Assembly (NCBI GenBank): GCA_000715855.1 | Contig: KL571196.1 | Span: forward strand, 50,008-74,093 | Source of the DNA: Actinoplanes liguriensis | Lineage (GTDB): Bacteria; Actinomycetota; Actinomycetes; Mycobacteriales; Micromonosporaceae | Direction of reading: 5' to 3' | DNA length: 24,086 bases | Shown here: positions 9,105 to 16,437 of the stretch, one piece after another | How the letters are laid out: every line of letters starts with the position of its first letter | How positions within the stretch are numbered: position 1 is the first letter of the stretch | Translations under genes and position numbers: made by a program | The notes under the pieces: generated by a model | The model's database searches: none | What the model saw: the letters and a program-made list of their open reading frames with translations, nothing else | Told to the model about the DNA's origin: nothing

Positions 9105-10100
9105 GTGCAGCATCCCAACAACGACGGCCACGGCCGTACTGAGCCCCACGACGTTCTGGGCCAGCGGGGAACGCCGTCGAGGCGGATGCGGTGGACTGAG
9201 TTACCCCAGACCGTCAAGGAGGCGATCGAGCAGGTGCTTGGCTCGCCCGTGGTGGCGGGAGTTTCGCAGCCGGGCGGCTTCTCTAACGGCGTCGCCGAGC
9301 GGGTCCACACCGCAGCCGGCGACGCGGCGTTCCTCAAGGCGATCAGCACCCAGATGAACCCCGGTGCCGCCGCGTTGAACCGCACCGAGGCACGAATCGG
9401 CGCGGCGTTCCCGCTGGATGCGCCCGTTCCTCACCTGCTCGGCCACCACGACGACGGCACCTGGGTGGTGCTGATTTTCGAGGACGTCGACGGGCGGCAC
9501 CCGACCCTCCCATGGCAGGAACCTGACCTGACGCAGGTGCTGGAAGCGTTGGAGGTTCTGGCCGACCGGCTTACACCGTGTCCGGTCGCCGAAGTGCCTG
9601 ATGCGCTTGAGGCGCTCGCCGCACCGTTGGACGGTTGGAGCCGCATCGCAGAAGCACCGCCGGTCGATCTCGATCCGTGGATCACCGACCGCCTGCCGAC
9701 GCTTTGCCGGGCTGCCGCAGACGGACGGGCCGGGTTGGGCGGTGACACCCTCGTGCACTTCGACCTGCGCGCAGACAACATCTTGATCCGAGACGACGGA
9801 AGTGTCGCGGTCGTCGACTGGCCGTGGGCGTGCCGCGGGCCGGCATGGCTGGACGCCCTAATGCTGTGCGCTGATGTCTTCGTGAACGGTGGCCATGACC
9901 TCGACGGGCTGCTCCACCGTGGCGTCACCGGCCGCGCCGATCCGGCCGTGTCGGAGGCAGTGTTGGTCGCGCTGGCAGGGTATGCGTTGGACGCGTCGAG
10001 ACTGCCCGCGCCGCCCGGTATGGATCGGCTTCGCCCGTTTCAGCGAGGCAAGGCCGACGCACTGCTGACCTGGATTCGCCGCCAGCCGAGGTTCACGTAG
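9105..10100 (+). CDS. Aminoglycoside phosphotransferase (APH)-family kinase-like protein
   Basis: The 331-residue frame (GTG start, GGAAG about 10 bases upstream) carries an APH/choline-kinase fold. The N-lobe region is PGGFSNGVAERV...AFLKAISTQMNP, the hinge is WVVLIFEDVDGRHP, and the catalytic loop is VHFDLRADNILI (His218, Asp220, Asn225). The metal-binding Asp lies in VAVVDWPWA. The family phosphorylates small molecules, including aminoglycosides, but many actinobacterial members have unknown substrates and no resistance role; resistance should not be assumed. An alternative start at ATG 9186 (MRWTELPQTV) matches the usual family N-terminus and removes 27 non-conserved residues. The gene follows the Nudix gene by 5 bp. 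Confidence 0.88.
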   Translation: MQHPNNDGHGRTEPHDVLGQRGTPSRRMRWTELPQTVKEAIEQVLGSPVVAGVSQPGGFSNGVAERVHTAAGDAAFLKAISTQMNPGAAALNRTEARIGAAFPLDAPVPHLLGHHDDGTWVVLIFEDVDGRHPTLPWQEPDLTQVLEALEVLADRLTPCPVAEVPDALEALAAPLDGWSRIAEAPPVDLDPWITDRLPTLCRAAADGRAGLGGDTLVHFDLRADNILIRDDGSVAVVDWPWACRGPAWLDALMLCADVFVNGGHDLDGLLHRGVTGRADPAVSEAVLVALAGYALDASRLPAPPGMDRLRPFQRGKADALLTWIRRQPRFT

Positions 10101-10367
10101 AGGCGGAGGCTGGGCGTCATATCGCCGCGGCGGGGCCGCGGTCCGTCAACCTGGGGCCGGCTCGACCGGTCCGATCGCCAGCCGACTTGCGAGCGTCCGA
10201 CTCGTCCCCCGGAAATGTCATACCCCAGCGGTACGTTCAACGCCTCCGGGAATTTCGCGCCTTGGCGCGGCAGTTGGTTACGGCGGGTTTTACCCCTCAG
10301 CGGACGCGCCTACACCCGGCAGTACCACTTACCGATGCTCCATGCCAGTTTGACCAGAAGGGGAGAA
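10101..10367. other. Leader region before the CBASS operon
   Basis: This 267-bp gap holds a CCGCGG...CCGCGG pair at 10125-10141 that could fold as a short hairpin after the kinase gene. It also holds a TACGTT -10-like hexamer at 10232-10237 and the AAGGGGAGAA ribosome site just before the CBASS ATG. The open frame from 10215 through this region looks noncoding. The CBASS promoter presumably lies here. Confidence 0.4.
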
Positions 10368-11339
10368 ATGAGAGTTAACGACGCTTTCGACGCCTTCCAG
10401 AAGGCGGTGGACGCCGACCGGTCACAGGTGCTGCTCGCTCGCGCTCGACGCGACATCTTCAAGAAGGCACTCGGAGCCGAGAGTGACGTCGAGGAGGTCT
10501 TCGGTTCGGGTTCGCTGCGGCGCAGCACGCAACTCAAGCCGATCCACGACGTGGACCTGGTGGTCGTGTACGCGGAGGACGACCACCCGGGCTGGGGCCT
10601 GCCCGGCGACTCAGCAGAGGAGGCCCTGGACTACACGCGCCGGCGGGTCAACACGTTGCTGGGGGCGACGAACGGCACCATCGACAAGTTGGTCCGGCTG
10701 GCGCGCTGGCGCAACCACGCGGTGAAGTGCTTCATCGACGACCCTGACGACCCAGAGGCATTCACCGTCGACGCGATGCCGGCGCTCCGGCAGGCCAACG
10801 GCACGCTGCTGATCCCGGAGGCGCTGTCGAAGACGTGGGTGACCGCGGACCCGGAAGACCTGATCCGGCGTGTGGCCGACCACCAGGCGGACTGGACGTA
10901 CTTCCGGCCGATCGTGCGCGTCCTCAAGGACTGGCGGCGCTCCGTGGAGGTCGAGGGCAAGATCAAGTCGCTGCTGATCGAGGTTCTGGCGCTCGAATGC
11001 ATGCCCCGCTCCGGGAGCCGGGCCGAGGCGTTGCGGGCGTTCTTCACGGCCGCGGCGGTGCGGGTGAATTTGCCGATCGAGGACCCGGCGGGCCACTGCG
11101 GCCTGATCCAGCCGGACCTGGACAAGGTCGGCTTGCGGATCGCTCTGGAGGAGGCGTCGGAGATTGCCACGCGGGCGTGCGACCATGCCGCGGCCGGCGA
11201 CACGGACGACGCGCTGCGCGCCTGGCAGGAGATCTTCGGCGAGGACTTCCCGGCCCCGGCGAAGAAGAAGGTCAGCCCGGCCGTGACCGGGCCGGCGCTG
11301 ATCCTGCCCCGGCCGATCAAGGACGCCCCGCAGGGCTGA
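10368..11339 (+). CDS. CD-NTase (CBASS oligonucleotide cyclase)
   Basis: A cGAS/DncV-like nucleotidyltransferase of 323 residues, which after phage sensing makes a cyclic oligonucleotide that activates the downstream effector. The N-terminal Pol-beta-type core shows VFGSGSLRRSTQLKPIHDVDLVVVY, with the GS motif at 46-49 and metal-binding Asp61 and Asp63; the third acidic residue is Asp135 in FTVDAMPAL. A helical C-terminal domain follows (YFRPIVRVLKDWRR..., IEVLALECM). The chain ends in Gly (DAPQG), as expected for CD-NTases conjugated through their C-terminus by Cap2-type E1/E2 enzymes. The ATG at 10368 is backed by a strong AAGGGGAG site; the upstream extension to 10215 is rejected. It is the first gene of a five-gene coupled operon. 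The SAVED effector downstream implies a cyclic tri- or dinucleotide; the clade letter is not assigned. Confidence 0.92.
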   Translation: MRVNDAFDAFQKAVDADRSQVLLARARRDIFKKALGAESDVEEVFGSGSLRRSTQLKPIHDVDLVVVYAEDDHPGWGLPGDSAEEALDYTRRRVNTLLGATNGTIDKLVRLARWRNHAVKCFIDDPDDPEAFTVDAMPALRQANGTLLIPEALSKTWVTADPEDLIRRVADHQADWTYFRPIVRVLKDWRRSVEVEGKIKSLLIEVLALECMPRSGSRAEALRAFFTAAAVRVNLPIEDPAGHCGLIQPDLDKVGLRIALEEASEIATRACDHAAAGDTDDALRAWQEIFGEDFPAPAKKKVSPAVTGPALILPRPIKDAPQG

Positions 11340-11343
11340 TCCG

Positions 11344-11913
11344 ATGACATCAGACGACGACGGCGCGGTGACGTGGTGGCAATGTGAGCCGCGCCGGCTC
11401 GCCCGCGACCAGGCCGAGATCGGCGAACGGTTCCCCGGGCTGCAGTGGTTTGACCCGGGTGCGGGCGGGTGGATTGGGCGGCTGCCCCGGTGGCCGTTCG
11501 ATCGACCGGAGCCAGCCGAGCTACCGATGTTGGTGGGCGACGAGGGGCTTGAGGTCGCGCTCCTGTACGGGCACGCCTACCCGATGGTCGCACCGGCGCT
11601 CTACCCGCAGGACCCGGAGCCGGGGATCGCCCAGCGCACGGACCACAAGTGGCACGTCAACGGCAACGGCAGCCTGTGCTTGCTCCAGGACGATGCCACC
11701 TGGAACGGCCGCGGGTCCGTGCTGGACCTGCTGCTGAAAGCGGCTGGATGGCGGGTGGAGTACGCGCTGATGACGGCTGGCGTGATCGAGGCGATGACCC
11801 TGCACGGCATCGTCGACGACGCGCAGTCCGACCACCTGATCGCGGTTGCGGTCGCGGCCATCAAGGATTCCGGTGACCAACAGGCAGAGCGCGAACGGGG
11901 CGGCGCTTCGTGA
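11344..11913 (+). CDS. E2-like ubiquitin-conjugating-fold protein (split Cap2 E2 half)
   Basis: A 189-residue protein starting 4 bp after the cyclase stop. The E2/UBC-like signature is visible: the beta-meander and proline-rich turn LLYGHAYPMVAPALYPQDP, then DHKWHVNGNGSLCLLQD with a likely catalytic Cys112. A helical end includes SVLDLLLKAAGWRVEYALM. In type II CBASS the E2 module passes the activated CD-NTase C-terminus to a target. In most described operons this domain is fused to the E1 as Cap2; here it is a separate gene whose TGA overlaps the E1 GTG start. The family assignment rests on the Cys motif and operon context, without a structural search. Confidence 0.82.
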   Translation: MTSDDDGAVTWWQCEPRRLARDQAEIGERFPGLQWFDPGAGGWIGRLPRWPFDRPEPAELPMLVGDEGLEVALLYGHAYPMVAPALYPQDPEPGIAQRTDHKWHVNGNGSLCLLQDDATWNGRGSVLDLLLKAAGWRVEYALMTAGVIEAMTLHGIVDDAQSDHLIAVAVAAIKDSGDQQAERERGGAS

Positions 11914-13196
11914 ACCGGCTCCTGGTCCTGGTCCCACGCGAGGGCGTCGACCGGCTCCGTGGAGCTGGCAGCCACGGAAGTGCGACCTTCAGGGTCTCCG
12001 GTGCTGAGAACGTGGGCTACCTGTGCGCAATCTCGGTGAAGGAGGGTCTGACGCTCCCGGTGGAGATGTCACCGCGCACGCATTTCCTCAACTCTGGAGA
12101 TCCCCGCCCGAGCGGCTACTGGTATCGGGTCGCCACCGACCTGCACGTCGCGTGGGAATACGGGCGACACCGCAACGCCGTGCTGCCGGTGCCCGCGTTC
12201 GCGGAACTGGTGCCATCCGGCTTCAAGCATCCGGGCGGCGGGGGCGGCTACATCGCGCTCACCTACGCGTCTAACGCGGAGACCGACCATCCGGGGGCCG
12301 GAATCGCCGAGTTCGCGGCCTGGCTCGTGACCGCCGACGGCGTCAAACCCCTGGACGTGGCCTGCGAACCACAGGTCGTCGGCAACGCGCAACTCGCCCC
12401 GCAATGGCCGGTCGATGTCTTGGCCGCCGCGACGGTGACCGTGGTCGGGGCCGGCAGCATCGGCGGCGCTACGGTGCACGCGCTCGCCGAGTTCGGCGTG
12501 GGCCGGCTGATACTCGTCGACCCTGACCGCCTGTTGTGGCACAACCTCGTGCGTCACGTCAGCGGCCCGACGCAGGTCGGCAAGATGAAGGTCTTCGCCC
12601 TCCGCGACGACCTTGAACAACTGCGGCCCAACACGCACATCGAGCCGTACGCCCTCGACGTCATTCGCGACGCCGATAAGGTCCGGCCGCTGCTGGCCTG
12701 CAGCGACCTCGTCGTGTGCACCGCCGACGGCGTCGCTCCGCGTCGGGTCGTCAGTCACCTGGCCCGCCGCGCGGGGCTCGATGCGGTACTCGCCTGCGTG
12801 CTGGAAAACGGAGGTATCGGTGAGATCCTGCGGCTCCGGCCGTGGCCGGACCGGGGATGCCTGGTCTGCCAACGGCAGGCACTCACCGACGACGGAGCGA
12901 TCGATCCCGAGCCCGCCCTGGACGCAGGCTACGGCACCGGCACCCGTCACCGGCCCATGACCGCGGTCGGGTCGGACCTTCACCTGGTCGGCCTACTCGC
13001 CGCCAAGGCCGCCGTCGCCACGCTGCTGGAACGTGCCGGACACCCAGACCAGCGGCTGCCCGGCGACCACGGACTGCTCGCGCTTCGCCCGAAACCAGGC
13101 TGGCCCCCGCCGTTCGACGTGGCACGCGCCGGAGAACTGCGCTGGCTGGATGCTCGCCCGCCCGTGGCCGGTTGCCCGACCTGCGAGGAACCGTGA
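11910..13196 (+). CDS. E1-like ThiF-family adenylyltransferase (split Cap2 E1 half)
   Basis: A 428-residue protein with a GTG start in a GTGA overlap with the E2 stop. The ThiF/E1 domain spans about 170-428: VTVVGAGSIGGATVHALAEFGVGRLILVDPDRLLWHNLVRH carries the GxGxxG ATP loop and the DPD...N..RH adenylation motif. Two CxxC pairs (Cys317/320 and Cys422/425) look like the structural zinc site of E1 enzymes. The first 165 or so residues are an extra domain I cannot name; it contains many Trp/Tyr/His residues (SGYWYRVATDLHVAWEYGRHRN) and a GGGGGY loop. The role, inferred from type II CBASS, is to adenylate the cyclase C-terminal Gly and hand it to the E2. Its stop overlaps the JAMM gene start. 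Confidence 0.88.
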   Translation: MNRLLVLVPREGVDRLRGAGSHGSATFRVSGAENVGYLCAISVKEGLTLPVEMSPRTHFLNSGDPRPSGYWYRVATDLHVAWEYGRHRNAVLPVPAFAELVPSGFKHPGGGGGYIALTYASNAETDHPGAGIAEFAAWLVTADGVKPLDVACEPQVVGNAQLAPQWPVDVLAAATVTVVGAGSIGGATVHALAEFGVGRLILVDPDRLLWHNLVRHVSGPTQVGKMKVFALRDDLEQLRPNTHIEPYALDVIRDADKVRPLLACSDLVVCTADGVAPRRVVSHLARRAGLDAVLACVLENGGIGEILRLRPWPDRGCLVCQRQALTDDGAIDPEPALDAGYGTGTRHRPMTAVGSDLHLVGLLAAKAAVATLLERAGHPDQRLPGDHGLLALRPKPGWPPPFDVARAGELRWLDARPPVAGCPTCEEP

Positions 13197-13705
13197 CGGT
13201 CAAGTCGAAGGTCCAGCGTGTTCAACTCACGGCCGCCGCCCACGCGGTCATCAGCCGGGAGTGCCGTCGCTCCCAGGACGGCAACGAGACAGGCGGCATC
13301 CTGCTCGGCGAGCTCCGCGACGACGTGGCGGAAATCCGGGTCGCCGGCGGGCCCGGGCCGGCGGCCGTGCGGCAGCCCACCTTCTTCCTCCGCGATCTCG
13401 GGCACGCCCAGCGCCTCGCCCTCGACGCGTTCACCCGCGACGGCAGCATCTGGGTCGGCGAGTGGCACACCCACCTCGCCGCCGCCCCGGTCCCCAGCGA
13501 ACGCGACCTCGCCACGTATGCGGGGCTACTCGCGGACCCCGATCTCGGCTTCGAGACCGTCGTCGCGATCATCGCTGTCGCGAGCCCTCAGTGGGATCGG
13601 CCGGCGGCGTACGCATGGGCCTGCTCCGGCAACCAGGCGGTCGCCGTTCCCCTGATCCTGGTCGCCGATGACCAATGCCCGACCTCAACGGAGGACCACC
13701 GATGA
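13193..13705 (+). CDS. JAB/JAMM isopeptidase (Cap3-like)
   Basis: A 170-residue Mov34/MPN-like metalloprotease with a complete JAMM zinc motif: Glu32 in NETGGILLGE, then WHTHLAAAPVPSERD giving His92, His94, Ser102 and Asp105 with the exact H-x-H-x7-S-x2-D spacing. In type II CBASS, Cap3 removes the cyclase from its conjugates and tempers the response. The GTG at 13193 overlaps the E1 stop (GTGA), and the TGA overlaps the ATG of the effector (ATGA), so all are translationally coupled. The longer open frame from 12842 is a shadow inside the E1 gene. Confidence 0.92.
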   Translation: MTVKSKVQRVQLTAAAHAVISRECRRSQDGNETGGILLGELRDDVAEIRVAGGPGPAAVRQPTFFLRDLGHAQRLALDAFTRDGSIWVGEWHTHLAAAPVPSERDLATYAGLLADPDLGFETVVAIIAVASPQWDRPAAYAWACSGNQAVAVPLILVADDQCPTSTEDHR

Positions 13706-15183
13706 CCACGCCCGAACCCGAACCCGCTGCCGGCTCACTGTCCCGGGTCGGAGCCTTGCGATCCGGGTTCCACTACCAGGACCTCATCGCCTGGTCGGCC
13801 GCCCTACGCGTCCTCCAGCCCAGCGGCGGATACAACCAACTGGAGATCGAGGTCAACGGTGCCGGCAACGTGGACGACGTCATCCTGCGTGCCATCGCCG
13901 CTCGGCACCGCTACGCGCAAGTGAAGTGGGCGGCCAAGACCGCCGACCTCATCAACGACGGCTACCTCACCGACGTACCAGCGAAGGGCAAGTCTTTGCT
14001 GCAGAAGTTCTACGGAAGTTGGGAACTGCTGCGCGACCGTGACGATGTACCACCAAGCCTGGAACTGACCACCAACCGCGCGCTCGACCCCGCCGACCCG
14101 CTGCTGAGCCTCGTCGACGGACGCTCCGACTCCCTCAACCCCGCGGCACGACTCGCACCCCCCACAACCCCTGCTGGGCTCCGCATCAGTGACTGGGCGA
14201 CACACCTGAAATGCGACCGCGATGACGTGCTCGCCATGCTCGACGGGCTCCTGTTCAAGGTCGGTCTGACCGTCAGCAGCGAACAGGACCGAGCACAGGC
14301 ACTCATGCTCGCCAACGGACTCCAAGCCGACAAAGAGGCCCTCGACCGCGGCGTTGCCCTCATCGACAAGTGGGTACGTGACGGCAGACGAATCCTCACG
14401 CGCGAGGACATCCGCAAGGAGGTGGACCGAGTGAACCTGCGCGCCGACGACCCACGCGCTGTACTTCTCGTCCAAGCGATCAAGCGCGAACCGCACCCCG
14501 ACGACGCCGCCGTTGTCCTCGACTGGGTCGACCTGTACGACGGCGACTCACCACCGATGCGACGCCAGCCACGCGACCCAGCCGACTGGGCCACCATGAG
14601 CAACGACATCGACCAAGCCGTCGGCACCCTGACCGCCCAGGGCCACGCCGACATCGTCCTGCGCGGCTTCATGCGCCAGGCCACCTTCTTCACGGTCGGT
14701 GCCCGCCTCGCCCAGGTCAGCGGCACTACCATCACCTACCTGCAGAACGGCAACGCCTGGGCATCGAACGCGAAACACGTCTCTGTCCCCGCTCCCAGCA
14801 ACGTCACGACCGTCGTGGGCGCAGGTCACGAACTGGCTGTAGCCATCGGCATGACCGTCGACCCTACGACCGCAGTGACTCGATACATCGAGGACGCGAA
14901 CCTTCAGATCGACCGCGTCCTCACCCTTCTCCCTGCTGACGGCGCACACGATCAGTCCGTCGCCGGTCCTGGCGAGGCCGTCGCCTTCGCCCAGGCGTTG
15001 CGCAACGCCGTCCGGCAGGACCTCGAACGCAAGCCCGCTACCCGGGTCCATCTCTTCCTTGCCGGCCCCGGCGGCCTCGCGCTGCTGCTCGGCCACCGCT
15101 GGAACAGGGTCGCCCCGACAACGGTCTATGAAGATCTCGGTGCCGGGCACGGCTACGTTCCCGCCTTCAAGGTCGATGCGTGA
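13702..15183 (+). CDS. CBASS effector: DUF4297-type nuclease fused to SAVED sensor (Cap4-like)
   Basis: A 493-residue effector. The N-terminal restriction-nuclease-like part is of the Cap4/DUF4297 type. It contains SGFHYQDLIAWSAALRVL, IEVNGAGNVDDVILR (Glu50 region, Asp58/59) and RYAQVKW (Gln73, Lys75), giving a PD-(D/E)XK-like set. A helical linker follows. The C-terminal part (about 300-493) matches SAVED cyclic-nucleotide sensors: LRGFMRQATFFTVGARLAQV, a GHELAVAIG strand, and RVHLFLAGPGGLALLLGHRWN...TTVYEDL near the end. Binding of the cyclase product is expected to trigger DNA degradation and abortive infection. The ATG at 13702 has GGAGG 7 bases upstream and overlaps the JAMM stop; the frame start at 13675 is rejected. 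It is the last gene of the operon. Confidence 0.88.
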   Translation: MTTPEPEPAAGSLSRVGALRSGFHYQDLIAWSAALRVLQPSGGYNQLEIEVNGAGNVDDVILRAIAARHRYAQVKWAAKTADLINDGYLTDVPAKGKSLLQKFYGSWELLRDRDDVPPSLELTTNRALDPADPLLSLVDGRSDSLNPAARLAPPTTPAGLRISDWATHLKCDRDDVLAMLDGLLFKVGLTVSSEQDRAQALMLANGLQADKEALDRGVALIDKWVRDGRRILTREDIRKEVDRVNLRADDPRAVLLVQAIKREPHPDDAAVVLDWVDLYDGDSPPMRRQPRDPADWATMSNDIDQAVGTLTAQGHADIVLRGFMRQATFFTVGARLAQVSGTTITYLQNGNAWASNAKHVSVPAPSNVTTVVGAGHELAVAIGMTVDPTTAVTRYIEDANLQIDRVLTLLPADGAHDQSVAGPGEAVAFAQALRNAVRQDLERKPATRVHLFLAGPGGLALLLGHRWNRVAPTTVYEDLGAGHGYVPAFKVDA

Positions 15184-15225
15184 CGGAGCCTGAGGTGATA
15201 CCCCGGTTCGTCGTTACGAAGGTTT

Positions 15226-15261
15226 GGACGGTTTGCGGCGAGGTTCTGCTGTAAACCGTCC
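15226..15261 (+). terminator. Hairpin downstream of the CBASS operon
   Basis: GGACGGTTT (15226-15234) pairs perfectly with AAACCGTCC (15253-15261) across an 18-base loop, 43 bp after the effector stop. The long loop and lack of a U-tract weaken it, though a second hairpin follows directly. Confidence 0.4.
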
Positions 15262-15266
15262 TGGCC

Positions 15267-15295
15267 AGGTTCCGACCCTCCCCGAGCCGGAACCT
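15267..15295 (+). terminator. Second hairpin downstream of the CBASS operon
   Basis: AGGTTCCG (15267-15274) pairs with CGGAACCT (15288-15295) around a 13-base loop. With the hairpin at 15226 it probably isolates the CBASS operon from the DUF2726 gene. The rest of the 15184-15454 gap shows no gene I can support. Confidence 0.45.
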
Positions 15296-15454
15296 CATGG
15301 CCTCGCCGAAGCCGCGTCAGTGCCCGTGGGGCTGCTATCGGTCGTGTTGCGCAGATTGTTCGACCGGTCATCGGGACACAGCGGCGTACAGCAATGACCG
15401 CCCGACGGACGCATCGTCGTACGGAAGATCCATTCAGGATGGTATGCAGGACGA

Positions 15455-16435
15455 GTGCATGAGAAGAACCGGCTTCGCCCGGTCCTTGTGAACCGCTACG
15501 AGAAGGTGACCGATCAACTTCTGACGGCAGTCGCCGCGGAGCATGGAGATCGCCTACTCGCAAAGGTTCGTGTCGCCGATGTGATGGACGTGGATTCCGT
15601 GACGGGTGCCGCGAAGCACTACGGACTTTCGGCCCACTACGACTTCGTCATGGTCGAGGCTGGCACGTCCGTACCCAAGTTCGCTGTCGAACTCGACGGC
15701 GCACAGCACTGGACTGATCCAGCCACGCGACGACGCGACCGGCTCAAAGATCAACTAAGCGAGTGGGCTGAGCTACCGCTGCTGCGCATCACGAGCGACT
15801 TCACGCAGCAGCGCGGCCGGTGGTCGGTGCTCACCTACGTGGTTGACGCGTTCTACCTCTCGGAGGGGTTTCTCGCAGCACAGGAGGCCGGAAGCGTTCC
15901 GTGGGACGAGCCCTTCGACGCCGCCTCGTTCCTCCGGCGCGGCACCGACGGCCGTCTTGGTTTCAACACACTTGACCACGAACCACGCCTTCAACTCCTC
16001 CGCATGCACGAGGCGAAGAGTCTTCCCTTCTTCGCCCCCGATGAGTGGCATACGCGAGATGTAGAGGTGCGGGCTGTACAGACGCATGCGTGGATGGCGG
16101 TGGCCTCGGACCGCTATCTGGTGTCCCGCGTTCGGGTTCGCGACTTCCTCTTTCAAGGCATGTCGGCAAGCGAACTATCCAGCCAGTTGGCGGTGGCCGA
16201 GTTCACCGACCTTGCGCGCCGGTGGCTGGCCGGCGAGCCCGTGGCATGCGATCAGCGCCGGCTGGCGCGCTACATGACGGAGGTACAAGGGGCCATCGAC
16301 GCCGGCGGCTACCTAGGCTCAGGCACCGGAGGCGCGCTGAAAGCCAGCGGTCCCCTTCCCACCACGATCAACGTCCGGATGGCCGATCGGCCGCACTCAC
16401 GCAGTTCCCGCCAAGAACCGCTCGTACAGGAGTGA
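15455..16435 (+). CDS. DUF2726 domain protein (restriction-endonuclease-like)
   Basis: A 326-residue protein (GTG start; an alternative GTG 33 bases downstream). Residues of about 10-135 carry a DUF2726-like nuclease fold: HYDFVMVE (Asp63), KFAVELDGAQHW (Glu79, Asp81, His85), RRRDRLKDQL (Lys98) and PLLRITSDFT. DUF2726 is related to very-short-patch-repair and restriction nuclease folds and often accompanies helicases or other DNA-acting domains. The remaining 190 residues are unassigned. The tail (TINVRMADRPHSRSSRQEPLVQE) is disordered. The stop is 2 bp before the start of the PLD-like gene, so the two are almost certainly co-translated. A defence role is inferred from the neighbours. Confidence 0.8.
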   Translation: MHEKNRLRPVLVNRYEKVTDQLLTAVAAEHGDRLLAKVRVADVMDVDSVTGAAKHYGLSAHYDFVMVEAGTSVPKFAVELDGAQHWTDPATRRRDRLKDQLSEWAELPLLRITSDFTQQRGRWSVLTYVVDAFYLSEGFLAAQEAGSVPWDEPFDAASFLRRGTDGRLGFNTLDHEPRLQLLRMHEAKSLPFFAPDEWHTRDVEVRAVQTHAWMAVASDRYLVSRVRVRDFLFQGMSASELSSQLAVAEFTDLARRWLAGEPVACDQRRLARYMTEVQGAIDAGGYLGSGTGGALKASGPLPTTINVRMADRPHSRSSRQEPLVQE

Positions 16436-16437
16436 CG

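Noticed and set aside
9105..10100. Calling the kinase an antibiotic-resistance gene
   Set aside because: It has only the general APH catalytic motifs; many actinobacterial members of this fold act on other substrates.
10215..10367. A 51-residue N-terminal extension of the CBASS cyclase
   Set aside because: The strong AAGGGGAG site and the family N-terminus support the ATG at 10368; the extension does not look protein-like.
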